DNA of 64,000 nucleotides from Geomonas paludis (GTDB taxonomy: Bacteria; Desulfobacterota; Desulfuromonadia; Geobacterales; Geobacteraceae). Each line of letters opens with the position of its first letter. The first letter of the stretch is position 1. The stretch covers positions 930,001 through 994,000 of the forward strand of contig NZ_BLXY01000002.1 in the NCBI RefSeq assembly GCF_014193585.1. Reading direction: 5' to 3'. Positions 1 to 10,595 of this stretch are shown one piece after another. Under the pieces are notes generated by a model, which worked only from the letters and a program-made list of their open reading frames with translations, was not told the origin of the DNA and made no database searches. The translations under genes were made by a program, and so were the position numbers.

Positions 1-90
1 GCTGTTCAGCGCGTTCAGGCTCCCCGGGCGGTTCACGGTGACGGTCGCCACACCTTCGGCGATCTCGCAAAGGATGTTCTGGTTTTCCAT
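1..90 (-). CDS. Enoyl-CoA hydratase/crotonase family protein (N-terminal 30 codons, cut by window edge)
   Basis: Thirty codons read on the minus strand from an ATG at 90 to the window edge, giving MENQNILCEIAEGV followed by ATVTVNRPGSLNALNS. The NRP...NALN pattern is the usual opening of crotonase-fold proteins, which hydrate enoyl-CoA or carry out related acyl-CoA chemistry. The start lies 21 bp after the stop of the 3-hydroxyacyl-CoA dehydrogenase gene. It is therefore the third gene of a thiolase, dehydrogenase, hydratase operon for beta-oxidation or butyrate-type metabolism. Exact substrate cannot be read from this fragment. Confidence 0.75.
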   Translation of the reverse strand, partial: MENQNILCEIAEGVATVTVNRPGSLNALNS

Positions 91-111
91 GATGATCGCT
101 CCCCCCGGGCC

Positions 112-963
<852 letters not shown>

Positions 964-1002
964 GTCATCCTCCTATCAAAACTTGGATTCTTGAAGTGCG
1001 GG

Positions 1003-2178
1003 TCAAACCCTCTCGAATACTACCGCGACTGCCTCGCCTCCGCCGATGCAAAGGGTGGCGAGCCCGTAGCGGGCGTTGCGCCGGTGCAGTTCGCGCACCA
1101 CCGTCGCCGCCAGCCTGCCGCCGCTGGCGCCGATGGGATGGCCGATGGCGCAGGCGCCGCCGTTCACGTTCACCTTCTCCGGGTCCAGGTTCAGATCCTT
1201 GATGGCGATCATGGCGACAAGGGCGAAGGCTTCGTTCACCTCGAAAAGGTCGATGTCTTTGGTCTTCAGGCCCGCCTTGGCGCAGGCGACCTCGATGGCC
1301 CCGACCGGCGCCTCGGTGTAGCGCTCGGGATGGAGGCTGCAGGTGGCATGGGCGACGATGCGCGCCTTGGGCTTCAGGTTGAGGCGCTTCACCGCGTCGG
1401 CGCCGGCCAGCAGCGAGAAGGCCGCACCGTCGTTGATGGTGGAGGCGTTGGCGGCGGTGATGGTGCCGTCTTTCCTGAAGACCGGCTTCAGGGCGGGGAG
1501 CTTGGCGAAGTCCACCTTGAAAGGCTCCTCGTCCTCGGCCACGGTCACCTCGCCGCCGCGCCCCTTTTTCAGCACCGGCACGATCTCGTCCTTGAAGATA
1601 CCGCCGCGGACCGCTTCCTGGGCCCGGGTGTAGGAGCGGATGGTGAACTGGTCCTGGGCCTCGCGGGAAAGGGCGTGCCGCGCGGCAGCCTCTTCGGCGA
1701 TGTCGCCCATGTGCCGACCGGAGTACGGGTCCTGCAGGCCGTCGTAGATCATCAGGTCGGTGAGCTCGCCGTGCCCCATGCGGTAGCCGTAGCGCGCCTT
1801 CTTCAGTACGAAGGGGGCGAGCGACATGTTCTCCATCCCTCCCGCGATAACCACCTCGGAATCACCCAGCATGATGGAACCTGCGCCGAGCATGATCGAC
1901 TTCAAGCCGCTGCCGCAGACCTTGTTGATGGTGAGCGCGTGCGCGGCGTCGGGGATGCCGGCGTAGCGCATGGCCTGGCGGGCGGGAGCCTGCCCGACCC
2001 CGGCGCCGAGAACCTGGCCGGCGATGACCTCGTCGACCTGGGCCGGATTGAGATCGGCCCGCTCCAGGAGCGCCTTGATCACGGTCCCCCCCAGCACGGG
2101 CGCTTCAACGTCGGACAACGCGCCGCCAAAAGAGCCAAAGGGGGTTCTCAGCGATTCCACTACGAAGACGTCTTGCAT
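1003..2178 (-). CDS. Acetyl-CoA C-acetyltransferase (thiolase)
   Basis: A 391-residue thiolase with all three catalytic residues: C88 in NKVCGSG (acyl acceptor), H347 in GHPIGASGG and C377 in CIGGGE. The length and the C-terminal CIGGGEA block match biosynthetic/degradative acetoacetyl-CoA thiolases. These condense two acetyl-CoA or cleave acetoacetyl-CoA. It is the first gene of a minus-strand operon with 3-hydroxybutyryl-CoA dehydrogenase and a crotonase. The ATG is preceded by GGGAGGAAACG. About 50 bp upstream is a promoter whose spacer contains the 16-bp MerR-type motif shared with the CoA-transferase gene at 11878-13437. Confidence 0.93.
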   Translation of the reverse strand: MQDVFVVESLRTPFGSFGGALSDVEAPVLGGTVIKALLERADLNPAQVDEVIAGQVLGAGVGQAPARQAMRYAGIPDAAHALTINKVCGSGLKSIMLGAGSIMLGDSEVVIAGGMENMSLAPFVLKKARYGYRMGHGELTDLMIYDGLQDPYSGRHMGDIAEEAAARHALSREAQDQFTIRSYTRAQEAVRGGIFKDEIVPVLKKGRGGEVTVAEDEEPFKVDFAKLPALKPVFRKDGTITAANASTINDGAAFSLLAGADAVKRLNLKPKARIVAHATCSLHPERYTEAPVGAIEVACAKAGLKTKDIDLFEVNEAFALVAMIAIKDLNLDPEKVNVNGGACAIGHPIGASGGRLAATVVRELHRRNARYGLATLCIGGGEAVAVVFERV

Positions 2179-2210
2179 CGTTTCCTCCCGGTGATGATGT
2201 GTTGACTACA

Positions 2211-2239
2211 ACTTTATCTATCGTTTACGTTAAAGTCAA
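2211..2239 (-). promoter_or_regulatory. Predicted promoter of the thiolase operon with embedded LiuR-like operator
   Basis: On the minus strand TTGACT (2239-2234) and TAAAGT (2216-2211) are separated by 17 bp, a plausible sigma-70 promoter 33 bp before the thiolase ATG. The 16-bp motif TTTACGTTAAAGTCAA (plus strand 2224-2239) overlaps the -35 and fills the spacer. The same motif with one change occurs at 13783-13798, and a weaker one at 13921-13936, beside a MerR-family gene. The motif resembles the operator known for LiuR regulators of branched-chain acyl-CoA degradation. The assignment is inference. Confidence 0.55.
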
Positions 2240-2375
2240 GCAAAAGTATAACAAGATTCTAAATTCATGATCTTATTGTACCCTAACACCCGAGCCGCCG
2301 CAGCAGGGTGCGGAAAAAGCACCAACCGCCATGCCACAAACATGCGTAAATACAAAAAAATATCAACTTAACCAC

Positions 2376-2403
2376 AAAAAAGGGGCTCGACATGACGAGC
2401 CCC
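2376..2403 (-). terminator. Rho-independent terminator after the M24 peptidase gene
   Basis: Perfect 8-bp stem GGGGCTCG/CGAGCCCC with a 6-nt loop, followed on the minus strand by a run of six T. It lies 28 bp past the stop of the peptidase gene, so it ends the nitroreductase/peptidase transcript. Confidence 0.85.
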
Positions 2404-2431
2404 ACCGTAAAACAAAAATTGTTTTCCACGT

Positions 2432-3598
2432 TTACACAAAGGCGATATCGTCGGGCAGATCCGTGATTTTCACCCCACCATCCGGCGCCACAGCAAACGT
2501 GTTTTCGATACCTATAACGCCCAAACCGGGGAGCACGAACTTGGGTTCAATGGCGATGGTCTGGCCAGCACGGAGTTGGGACTTGAATCCCTGGGCCAGC
2601 ACGGGGAACTCGTCCAGTTCGAGCCCCACCCCGTGTCCGACGAACTTGGCATTCTCGCCAGGCGCCCCCATGAAGTTGCGCGCAAGTCCGGCGCTTTCCG
2701 CGATATCCGCGGCCTGGGCGAAAAGATCCTCGCACACCGCGCCCGGCTTCAGGTTCTCGGTCAGGTGCTGCTGGATCCGCAGCGAGGTGTCGAAGGCCCG
2801 CTGCAGCTCGGGCGCGAGCCGACCCACCACGAACATGCGGGTCATGTCCACGATGTAGCCGTTGAAGACCCCGGTATAGTCCACCAGCACCGGTACGTTG
2901 GCCTCGATGGCATCGGTCGAGGCGCCATGGGGTGAGGCGTTGGAGAGCCCACGGCCGGTGACCGCGCCATCGAAGAAACCGGGATTGCCGGCGCCGGCGC
3001 TGACCGCCAGCCCCTGGAACAACTCCTGGTTGTAGGCGCGCATGCGCACGAACCCTTCTCCTCCCGCTTTGCGCAGACGGTATTCGAACTCGGCGGCGAG
3101 GTCCAACTCGCGCATCCCCTCTTTCAGGAAACCGGGCACCTCCTTGAACACACCGCACAGCCTGGCGCCGCTTTCGCGCATCCGCTCCAGCTCCAGCTCG
3201 GACTTTACGCTACGCAGTTCCCGGTTCAGGGGGGAGACATCCACGAACTCCACCCCGGGAAGTAGCTTCGCGTAGTACTGGTACTGCTGCACCGGCGCCA
3301 CGTCGAAGGTGAAGCCGATCCGCTTTGCCTTGGGCGGGAACTGGGAAGCGAACTCCTTACTGGAGGGAAAGGGGCGCGTGTCGTCGATGACGCTTTCGGC
3401 CTGGGCCCGGAAGTAGCTTTTGCGCACCATCAGGCGCGGCTTCCCTTCCGCGGGCACGAACAGCGCGGAGTTCTGGCGCGTGCCGGAAAAGTAGTAGATG
3501 TCGATGGGATAGATGAACAGGGCGCCGTCGATGCCTTGTCCCCTCAGTCCATCCTGCAGCCGGGCTATCCTTTGCTCCGATTCGGTCTTGGTCAGCAT
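2432..3598 (-). CDS. M24 family metallopeptidase (Xaa-Pro aminopeptidase-like)
   Basis: A 388-residue protein with a creatinase/prolidase N-terminal domain (about 1-135) and a pita-bread peptidase domain (about 140-388). All five metal ligands of the M24 family are present: D240, D251, H322, E351 and E365. It probably removes N-terminal residues before proline or cleaves X-Pro dipeptides in the cytoplasm; no signal peptide is visible. Its start overlaps the end of the nitroreductase gene by 7 bp, so the two are translationally coupled. A strong terminator follows. The exact peptide substrate cannot be told from sequence. Confidence 0.88.
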   Translation of the reverse strand: MLTKTESEQRIARLQDGLRGQGIDGALFIYPIDIYYFSGTRQNSALFVPAEGKPRLMVRKSYFRAQAESVIDDTRPFPSSKEFASQFPPKAKRIGFTFDVAPVQQYQYYAKLLPGVEFVDVSPLNRELRSVKSELELERMRESGARLCGVFKEVPGFLKEGMRELDLAAEFEYRLRKAGGEGFVRMRAYNQELFQGLAVSAGAGNPGFFDGAVTGRGLSNASPHGASTDAIEANVPVLVDYTGVFNGYIVDMTRMFVVGRLAPELQRAFDTSLRIQQHLTENLKPGAVCEDLFAQAADIAESAGLARNFMGAPGENAKFVGHGVGLELDEFPVLAQGFKSQLRAGQTIAIEPKFVLPGLGVIGIENTFAVAPDGGVKITDLPDDIAFV

Positions 3599-4125
3599 GC
3601 GCTCCCCCAGTCGTTGTGATAGGCGATCTCCGCCAGGTCCTTGCGAGGCCGGGCCTTGGGCTCCTGGTCCGGGTAGCCCAGCGGCGTCACGCCCACGACC
3701 CGTATCCCGTCCGGGATGCCGAGCGACTCCTTCAGGGTCCGCTCGTCGAAGAGCCCCATCCAGCAGGTGCCAAGGCCGAGGCCATGCGCGGCCAGGCAGA
3801 TGTGCTCGAAGGCGATGGCAGTGTCGGCGACGTAGTACTCGATGCCATTCTCGACCCCGGACTGAGCCGGATCGGCGCAGACGACGATGGTCACCGGCGC
3901 CTGCGTGAGCGCCTTCTTGCCGGGGTTGTCATCGGGGAAAGCGTCGAGCAGCGCGCTTCGTTTGCCGCCCGCCGAGAGCACCAGGAAGCGCCAGCACTGC
4001 ATGTTCTTCCACGAAGGGGCCAAGCGCCCCGCATCGAGCACTTGGCTCACCTTGTCCCACTCCACCGGGGTGTCGCGGTACTTCCTGATGCTGCGTCTGT
4101 CGTTTATGGCTTGAAAGACATCCAC
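3592..4125 (-). CDS. Nitroreductase family protein (FMN-dependent oxidoreductase)
   Basis: A 177-residue flavin reductase-type protein. The N-terminal INDRRSIRKYRDTPV block is the FMN phosphate-binding signature of the NfsA/NfnB superfamily. APSWKNMQCWRFLV and the later GLGTCWMG segment are also typical. Proteins of this kind reduce nitroaromatics, quinones or other small acceptors using NAD(P)H. It is first in a two-gene operon with the M24 peptidase, overlapping it by 7 bp. The natural substrate is unknown. A C-terminal YPDQEPKARPRKDLAEI segment is common in the anaerobe subfamily. Confidence 0.85.
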   Translation of the reverse strand: MDVFQAINDRRSIRKYRDTPVEWDKVSQVLDAGRLAPSWKNMQCWRFLVLSAGGKRSALLDAFPDDNPGKKALTQAPVTIVVCADPAQSGVENGIEYYVADTAIAFEHICLAAHGLGLGTCWMGLFDERTLKESLGIPDGIRVVGVTPLGYPDQEPKARPRKDLAEIAYHNDWGSAC

Positions 4126-4438
4126 GGTTTGTCCTCCTCGTTCTTGCTCGTTGTCTCTTCTGCTGCTGATTCCGGAAGCGATGCTTCCCCCTCCCTGTCC
4201 CTCCCCCTCCGGGGGAGGGAACCAGCGGGCGTCCGGTTAGAAGGTTGCAGCGACTAAAAAAGTCCCCCCTCCCCTCGCGGGAGGGGGTTAGGGGGTGGGG
4301 GCAGGTGCCACATTTGCGGTCATGGCAAGGTCACCCCCCCCTGCCCCCTCCCGCCTTTACGGGACGAAGCGCTTCGGCGCGCAGGCCCGTCAAGGGAGGG
4401 GGAGATCTGAAAACTGGCGCCGGCGCGGGAGCTTTCCG
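4126..4438. repeat. Intergenic GC-rich dispersed repeats
   Basis: No gene is seen here. The stretch holds C/G-tract inverted repeats, for example CCCCCTCCGGGGGAGGG near 4204-4220, CCCCTCCCCTCGCGGGAGGGG near 4265-4287 and a CCCCTGCCCCCTCCCGCC block near 4337-4356. A closely similar block (CCTCCCTGTCCCTCCCCCTC) recurs at 8404-8423 downstream of the symporter gene. These are probably dispersed repeat copies lying between transcription units. They could fold into hairpins, but no T-run terminator is evident. Confidence 0.6.
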
Positions 4439-7400
4439 CTACATGTTGCGCCGGTACTCGCCGCCCACCTCGTAGAGGGCCCGGGTGATCTGCCCCAGCG
4501 AGGCGCACTGCACCGTCTCCATCAGTTCGGCGAAGATGTTGCCGCCGCTCACCGCCGTATCCTGGAGCCGCTTCAGGGCAAGCGGCGCCTCGTCCTTGTG
4601 CCGCTCCTGGAAGGCGCGCAGGTTCCTGATCTGCTGCTCCTTCTCCTCGACGGTGGCACGGGCCAACTCTCCCGGGATCTGGTAACCCTCCTCGCCCGCG
4701 CGCGGGTTGAGGAAGGTGTTGACGCCGATGATGGGGAGCTCGCCGGAGTGCTTTCTCGCCTCGTAGAGCATGGACTCGTCCTGGATCTTGCTGCGCTGGT
4801 ACTGGGTCTCCATCGCCCCCAGCACGCCGCCGCGCTGGTCGATCCTCTCGAACTCGGCCAGGACCGCCTCCTCCACCAGGTCGGTCAGCTCGTCGATGAT
4901 GAAGGCACCCTGGAGGGGATTCTCGTTCTTGGCCAGCCCAAGCTCCTTGGTGATGATCATCTGCACGGCCATGGCCCGGCGCACCGACTCCTCCGACGGC
5001 GTGGTGACCGCCTCGTCGTAGGCGTTGGTGTGCAGCGAATTGCAGTTGTCGTAGAGGGCCATCAGGGCCTGCAGCGTGGTGCGGATGTCGTTGAAATCCA
5101 TCTCCTGGGCATGCAGCGACCGGCCGCTGGTCTGGATGTGGTACTTGAGCTTTTGGCTGCGGTCGTTGGCGCCGTACTTCTCCCGCATCACCACAGCCCA
5201 GATGCGCCGGGCCACGCGGCCGATCACGGTGTACTCGGGGTCGAGGCCGTTGCTGAAGAAGAAGGAGAGGTTCGGCGCGAAGTCGTCGATGTGCATGCCC
5301 CGCGACAGGTAGTACTCGACGTAGGTGAAGCCGTTGGAGAGCGTGAAGGCGAGCTGCGAGATGGGGTTGGCCCCGGCCTCGGCGATGTGGTAGCCGCTGA
5401 TGGAGACCGAGTAGTAGTTGCGCACCTGCTGCTCGATGAAGTACTGCTGGATGTCCCCCATCATCCTGAGTGCGAATTCGGTGGAGAAGATGCAGGTGTT
5501 CTGCCCCTGGTCCTCCTTGAGGATGTCGGCCTGGACGGTACCGCGCACGGTCTGCAGGGTGCGGGCCTTCAGCTCGGCGAACTCCGCGGCCAACGGCTCG
5601 CGCCCCTGCACGGTCTTGAACTGGGCCAACTGCTGCCTGATGGCCGCGTTGAAGAAGAAGGCCAGCATGATGGGCGCCGGGCCGTTGATGGTGATGGAGA
5701 CGCTGGTCGAAGGGGCGCAGAGGTCGAAGCCGGCGTAGAGCTTCTCCATGTCCTCGACGGTACAGATGGAGACCCCGCTCTCGCCCACCTTGCCGTAGAT
5801 GTCGGGCGGGTAATCCGGATCCTCGCCGTAAAGGGTCACGCTGTCGAAGGCCGTTGAGAGGCGCTTGGCGCCGTCGTCCTGGCAGAGATAATGGAAGCGC
5901 CGGTTGGTCCGCTCCGGGGTCCCCTCACCGGCGAACTGACGCTTGGGGTCCTCCTCGGCGCGCTTGAAGGGGAAGACGCCAGCGGTGAACGGGAAGAAGC
6001 CGGGGAGGTTCTCCTTCATGGACCACTTGACGATCTCCCCCCAGTCCTGGTAGTCGGGGAGGCAGACCTTGGGAATCTTCGTCCCGGAAAGGGACGTGGT
6101 GTAGAGCTCGGTGCGGATCTCCTTGTCGCGCACGCGGGTGACCTGGGCGTCCTGGCGGTAGCACTCCTTGAGCGACTTCCAGCCGTCGATGATGCGCCGC
6201 GGCTCCTCCTGCAGCTTCGCGGAAAAGGCTCCCATCAGTTGCTCCAGCTCGGCGATGGCCCCCTCACCCTTGACCGCGGCCCTGGCCCCGGAAAGCTGGA
6301 ACAGGGTGCGCGCGACACCGGCCTGCTCCTCCACATCCTTGCGGTAGCCGCGCACGGCCTGCACGATCTCCCCCAGGTAGTGCACCCGGTCGGGCGGGAT
6401 GATGTACTGCTTCAGGCTCTCGCGTTCGGTGACCTCCAGGCGGGAGTTCCACCCCACGTCCTTCTTCTCGTTGACCCGGTCCAAAAGGGCCCGGTAGAGC
6501 ACGTTGGTGCCGGGATCGTTGAATTGCGAGGCGATGGTGCCGTAGACCGGGAGTTCCGCATCCGGTATCTCGAAGAGGTTGCGGTTGCGGCGGTACTGCT
6601 TGCGCACGTTGCGCAGCGCGTCCTCGGCCCCCTTGCGCTCGAACTTGTTGAGCGCCACCAGGTCGGCGAAATCGAGCATGTCGATCTTCTCGAGCTGCGT
6701 CGGGGCGCCGAACTCGCAGGTCATCACGTAGAGCGAGACGTCGCAGATCTCCACCACCCCGGCATCCCCCTGCCCGATCCCCGAGGTCTCCACGATGACC
6801 AGGTCGAAGCCGGAGGCGCGCACCACGTCGAGGGCGTCGCGTATCGCCGCCGACAGCTCCGAGCGGGAATCGCGGGTGGCCAGGGAACGCATGTAGATGC
6901 GGTCGCTGTTGATGGAGTTCATCCTGATCCGGTCGCCCAACAGCGCCCCGCCGGTACGCTGCCGGGACGGGTCCACCGCCAGGATGGCCACGCTCTTCTC
7001 CGGGAAGTCCCTGATGAAGCGGCGCACCAGTTCGTCGGTGAGCGAGCTTTTCCCGGCCCCGCCGGTCCCGGTCACCCCGACCACCGGGACGTCGCGCCCC
7101 ATGGCCCGGATCCGGTCCCGTACCGCCCCGTACCCCTCGCTTTGGTCGTGGACCGCCTGCTCGGCCAGGGTGATCAGCGTGTTGACGGCGCGGATGTCGC
7201 GCTCCTTGAGCCGCTCGATCTCCCGGTCGGTGTCGCGCTGCGGGGTGAAGTCGCACAGCTCCAGCATGTGGTTGATCATCCCCTGCAGCCCCATGCGCCT
7301 GCCGTCCTCGGGGGAGAAGATCTTGCTCACGCCGTACGACTCGATCTCGCGGACCTCCTCCGGGACGATCACGCCGCCGCCCCCTCCGAAGACCCTGATG

Positions 7401-7687
7401 TGGTCGGCGCCGCGCTCGCGGAGCAGGTCGCAGATGTACTTGAAGAACGGGACATGCCCCCCCTGGTAGCAGCTCACCGCGATACCCTGGGCGTCCTCCT
7501 GGATGGCGGCGGTGACGATGGCGTCCACGGAGCGGTTGTGTCCCAGGTGGATCACCTCCGCGCCCGAGGCCTGGAGCATCCGCCGGATGATGTTGGTGGC
7601 GGCGTCGTGCCCGTCGAAGAGACTGGTCGCGGTGACGAATCGTACCTTGAGTCTGGAGCGATAAGGCTCCGCAGCGGCTATGTGCAT
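4439..7687 (-). CDS. icmF: Fused acyl-CoA mutase IcmF (B12-binding, G-protein chaperone and mutase domains)
   Basis: A 1082-residue single-chain enzyme. The N-terminal cobalamin-binding domain (about 12-145) has D25-x-H27 and the GGGGG loop near 100-105. A MeaB-like GTPase domain (about 170-420) has the P-loop GTGGAGKS at 207-214 and an NKFE base-recognition motif. The C-terminal TIM-barrel mutase domain starts near 545 and includes [13 protein letters not shown]. This order is the hallmark of IcmF, which isomerises isobutyryl-CoA/n-butyryl-CoA (and in some members pivalyl-CoA) with adenosylcobalamin, with the G domain acting as chaperone. The gene lies 31 bp downstream of a small Cys-rich protein and is probably cotranscribed with it. 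Butyryl-CoA chemistry fits the thiolase/dehydrogenase operon nearby. Confidence 0.95.
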   Translation of the reverse strand: MHIAAAEPYRSRLKVRFVTATSLFDGHDAATNIIRRMLQASGAEVIHLGHNRSVDAIVTAAIQEDAQGIAVSCYQGGHVPFFKYICDLLRERGADHIRVFGGGGGVIVPEEVREIESYGVSKIFSPEDGRRMGLQGMINHMLELCDFTPQRDTDREIERLKERDIRAVNTLITLAEQAVHDQSEGYGAVRDRIRAMGRDVPVVGVTGTGGAGKSSLTDELVRRFIRDFPEKSVAILAVDPSRQRTGGALLGDRIRMNSINSDRIYMRSLATRDSRSELSAAIRDALDVVRASGFDLVIVETSGIGQGDAGVVEICDVSLYVMTCEFGAPTQLEKIDMLDFADLVALNKFERKGAEDALRNVRKQYRRNRNLFEIPDAELPVYGTIASQFNDPGTNVLYRALLDRVNEKKDVGWNSRLEVTERESLKQYIIPPDRVHYLGEIVQAVRGYRKDVEEQAGVARTLFQLSGARAAVKGEGAIAELEQLMGAFSAKLQEEPRRIIDGWKSLKECYRQDAQVTRVRDKEIRTELYTTSLSGTKIPKVCLPDYQDWGEIVKWSMKENLPGFFPFTAGVFPFKRAEEDPKRQFAGEGTPERTNRRFHYLCQDDGAKRLSTAFDSVTLYGEDPDYPPDIYGKVGESGVSICTVEDMEKLYAGFDLCAPSTSVSITINGPAPIMLAFFFNAAIRQQLAQFKTVQGREPLAAEFAELKARTLQTVRGTVQADILKEDQGQNTCIFSTEFALRMMGDIQQYFIEQQVRNYYSVSISGYHIAEAGANPISQLAFTLSNGFTYVEYYLSRGMHIDDFAPNLSFFFSNGLDPEYTVIGRVARRIWAVVMREKYGANDRSQKLKYHIQTSGRSLHAQEMDFNDIRTTLQALMALYDNCNSLHTNAYDEAVTTPSEESVRRAMAVQMIITKELGLAKNENPLQGAFIIDELTDLVEEAVLAEFERIDQRGGVLGAMETQYQRSKIQDESMLYEARKHSGELPIIGVNTFLNPRAGEEGYQIPGELARATVEEKEQQIRNLRAFQERHKDEAPLALKRLQDTAVSGGNIFAELMETVQCASLGQITRALYEVGGEYRRNM

Positions 7688-7718
7688 GTCGTTCCTCCTT
7701 GCGGGGTGGTCTTTACGG

Positions 7719-8297
7719 CTAATCGGTTTTCAAGGTGAACTCCCAGGCGCACCAGAACTCTTCGGGGTGCGGGTCGGGAGGGCAGGCAATGCAGCGGGTG
7801 GTGATGCGCGGGTCGATGGTCCGGGCGAACTCCGAGTATTCGACGATGCCCACCGACTTGCAGGGGTGGTCCGCGAGCCCCTTGCGCTTCCGGGCGGACT
7901 GCACGCGGCAGTCGAGCATGCGGAACACGGCCCGGGTGTCGCTCACCTCGATGCATTCCTGGAGGTTCAAGCGGGCGTAGAAGCGGTGTTTGAGGCACTC
8001 CACCAGGGCGGGGATGCCGCCGCCCGGCTTCATGGAGAGCCGCTCCATGATGCGCTTCGCCTCGATGACCGTGAACAGGCGCCACGCGTCGGTGTCGATG
8101 TCCACCGCCACGTCCATGCCGTACTTTTGCTCCAGCGACTGGAACCAGACCCCGTCGTGGGCGAGCCAGTTCTTGGCGTCGTCGACGATGATCCTGACCA
8201 GTTCCTCCTTGCTGAGCGAGTAGAGGAGTTGGATCCCCTCGTCCCCCGCCGGCGGCTCAACGGCCGCTATTTCCTGCAGGTTGTTAGCGTGTGTCAC
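7719..8297 (-). CDS. Conserved hypothetical protein with Cys-rich C-terminus (possibly DUF6125), IcmF neighbour
   Basis: The best start is a GTG at 8297 preceded by AAGGAGGTGAACCC, giving 192 residues. An upstream in-frame ATG at 8366 lacks a ribosome site and runs into repeat DNA. The protein has an N-terminal helical part with WLAHDGVWF and a C-terminal part with several cysteines ([29 protein letters not shown]) that could bind metal or a cofactor. It lies immediately upstream of icmF in the same direction. From memory the sequence resembles the family called DUF6125. A role with the mutase is suggested only by the operon. No function is known to me. Confidence 0.7.
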   Translation of the reverse strand: MTHANNLQEIAAVEPPAGDEGIQLLYSLSKEELVRIIVDDAKNWLAHDGVWFQSLEQKYGMDVAVDIDTDAWRLFTVIEAKRIMERLSMKPGGGIPALVECLKHRFYARLNLQECIEVSDTRAVFRMLDCRVQSARKRKGLADHPCKSVGIVEYSEFARTIDPRITTRCIACPPDPHPEEFWCAWEFTLKTD

Positions 8298-8550
8298 GGG
8301 TTCACCTCCTTGTCGGTTGTATATCGAAGCTGTCCCCTGCTGTCCCTCCCGGAGGGGCGCTGGCATGCGGCTCTATAGGAAGGAGAGCAGCGGGAATCTT
8401 TCCCCCTCCCTGTCCCTCCCCCTCCGGGGCGGGGACGCGTTCGCGCCCGTTCCCCGGAGGCAGAAGACAACTCGCCTGGCTGGTGAAAGCCAGCGGCCCC
8501 TCCCCCCGGAGGGGGGAGGTCGGGAGGGGGGGCCGGTTTGGTGTAAAGAG
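8298..8550. repeat. Intergenic GC-rich repeats between symporter and icmF operons
   Basis: It contains the same CCTCCCTGTCCCTCCCCCTC element found at 4191-4210, plus a CCCTCCCCCCGGAGGGGGGAGG inverted-repeat block near 8500-8520. No coding feature is supported. The last 15 bp before 8297 carry the ribosome site of the downstream gene. Confidence 0.55.
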
Positions 8551-10563
8551 CTAGTGGTCGGCCGCCTTGGCGATGCCGATGCCGGTATTCTGGCGCACGT
8601 CGATCTCGTCGAACATCTCCTCGGCGCGACGCTCCCTGAAGAGCAGACAACCGAAGAAGGCGGCCAGGAAGCCCAGCGGCACCGAGACGATGCCCGGGTT
8701 CTTGAGCGGGAAGATCGGGGCGTCCAGCCCGACCATGGACTTGCCGTCCTTGTTCTTCACGTACTCCGCACGCGACTTCTCCAGGGCCTGCAGTTCCTTC
8801 TCGGCCAGCACCGCACCACCCGCCTGCTTCTTCTCCAGGGTCTCCACCACCTTCTTGGCGTCGGCAGCGACCTTCTTGGGATAGGTCATCACCGGGGAAA
8901 CCATGACCAGGGCCAGGGCGGAGACGGTCCCCACCACCAGGCCGGAGACGATGCCCGCCGTGTTGAACTTGCGCCAGAACAGGGAGAACATGATCACCGG
9001 GAAGTTGCCGGAAGCCGCGACCGCAAACGCCAGCGCCACCAGGGCCACCACGTTCTCCTTCTCCGCCATGAGCCCCATCACGATGGCCGAGGTGCCCACG
9101 AAGAGAGAGGTGATGCGCGCCACCTTCACCTGCAGCTGCTGGTCCGCCTTGCCGTCCTTGATGATGTTGACGTAGACGTCGTGGGCGATGGCGGCGGAGG
9201 CGGCCAGCACCAGGCCGGAGACCACGGCGAGGATGGTCGCGAAGGCGACCGCGCAGATGAAGGCGAGGAAGATGTCGCCGCCGAGGCTCCCCGGGCCGCC
9301 GCCCATGTGCTGGGCCAGGAGCAGGGTAGCCATGTTGCCCCCCTTGTCCACGGCGGAGATCGCCTGCGGGGTGAGGTAGAGCGCGGCGCCGAAGCCGATC
9401 ACGCTGATCATGAAGAAGAAGCTGGAGTTGAGGAAGAGCGCCACGATGATGGATTTGCGCGCATCTTTGGCGCTGGGAACGGTGAAGAAGCGCATCAGGA
9501 TGTGCGGCAGCCCCGCGGCGCCCAGCGCCCAGGCGAGGCCCAGCGAGATCTGGTCCAGGGGATTCTTCAGGAACAGGCCGGGCTCCAGGAACCTCTGCCC
9601 GTAGTCGACCCCGGGTTTCGCGATGACGTCCTTCAGCACGTTCATGCGCACGTGCTCCTGGATGGCGCTGTTACTGACCACGTCGGTGAAGAAGCCGACC
9701 GGGTTGAAGCCGGCCTTGATGGCGACCAGCAGGCACAGGATGGTGGTGGCCCCCATAAGGAGCGACGCCTTGATGATCTGCACCCAGGTGGTGGCCTTCA
9801 TGCCGCCGAAGACGACGTAGGCGACCATGAGCGCGCCGACGCCGATAACGGAGACGCGGTAGGGGATGTTCAGGAGCATCTGCATCAGCTTGCCGGCGCC
9901 GACCATCTGGGCGATCAGGTAGAAGATGGAGACCGTCACCGTGGAGAGCGCCGCCACGCCGCGCACCACCTTGGGCGAACTTCTGAAGGAAAGGATGTCC
10001 CCCAGCGTGTATTTGCCGGCGTTGCGGCAGGGCTCGGCGATCACCAGCAGGATGGCGATGAAGGAGAACATCGGTCCCACGGCGTACATGAAGCCGTCGA
10101 TGCCGTAGAGCGAGATGAGCCCCGACATCCCCAGGAAGGAGGCGGCGGACATGTAGTCCCCGGCGATGGCCCAGCCGTTCTGGAAGCCGGTGATACCGCC
10201 GCCGGCGGTGTAGAAATCCGCGGCGGTCTGCGTCTTCTTGGCGGCCCAGACTACGACCCCCATGGTGACGGCGATGATCAGGGCGAACATGCCGATGGTG
10301 ATGCCGCGGTTGGGCGTGATCTTGGCCGGTGCGCCGCCCCCCTTGGCCGGCGCGGTGGCGGCCTTGGCGGCAACGCCCGCGGCGGGAACCGCCGTCTGAG
10401 TGGCTGCGGCAGCGGCAGGTGCGGCGGCCTGAGAAACTGCGGCAGTGGCTGATGCGGCGGCCTGGGGAGCCGCGGCGGTGGCGGACGGCTGGGCGCAGAC
10501 GGCGGCCACGCCGAACATCGATAGCGACAGTGCTACGGTTAAAGCGGCGATCCTCTTTTTCAT
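8551..10563 (-). CDS. actP: Sodium:solute symporter, ActP (acetate permease)-like
   Basis: The ATG at 10563 follows a GAGGGGGACCAGGT ribosome site and gives 670 residues. A hydrophobic signal-like N-terminus (about 1-25) is followed by an unusual Ala/Pro-rich, low-complexity stretch (about 26-70). The SSS-family core follows, with more than ten membrane segments. DFYTAGGGITGFQNGWAIAGDYMSAASFLG is recognisable and typical of ActP/DhlC cation-acetate symporters. It probably imports acetate or another short organic acid with Na+ or H+. The DUF485 gene directly upstream is the usual partner. An IclR regulator and a CoA-transferase gene follow upstream, consistent with an acetate-uptake and activation cluster. 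Confidence 0.88.
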   Translation of the reverse strand: MKKRIAALTVALSLSMFGVAAVCAQPSATAAAPQAAASATAAVSQAAAPAAAAATQTAVPAAGVAAKAATAPAKGGGAPAKITPNRGITIGMFALIIAVTMGVVVWAAKKTQTAADFYTAGGGITGFQNGWAIAGDYMSAASFLGMSGLISLYGIDGFMYAVGPMFSFIAILLVIAEPCRNAGKYTLGDILSFRSSPKVVRGVAALSTVTVSIFYLIAQMVGAGKLMQMLLNIPYRVSVIGVGALMVAYVVFGGMKATTWVQIIKASLLMGATTILCLLVAIKAGFNPVGFFTDVVSNSAIQEHVRMNVLKDVIAKPGVDYGQRFLEPGLFLKNPLDQISLGLAWALGAAGLPHILMRFFTVPSAKDARKSIIVALFLNSSFFFMISVIGFGAALYLTPQAISAVDKGGNMATLLLAQHMGGGPGSLGGDIFLAFICAVAFATILAVVSGLVLAASAAIAHDVYVNIIKDGKADQQLQVKVARITSLFVGTSAIVMGLMAEKENVVALVALAFAVAASGNFPVIMFSLFWRKFNTAGIVSGLVVGTVSALALVMVSPVMTYPKKVAADAKKVVETLEKKQAGGAVLAEKELQALEKSRAEYVKNKDGKSMVGLDAPIFPLKNPGIVSVPLGFLAAFFGCLLFRERRAEEMFDEIDVRQNTGIGIAKAADH

Positions 10564-10595
10564 ACCTGGTCCCCCTCTTTGATTGATGGACGCGT

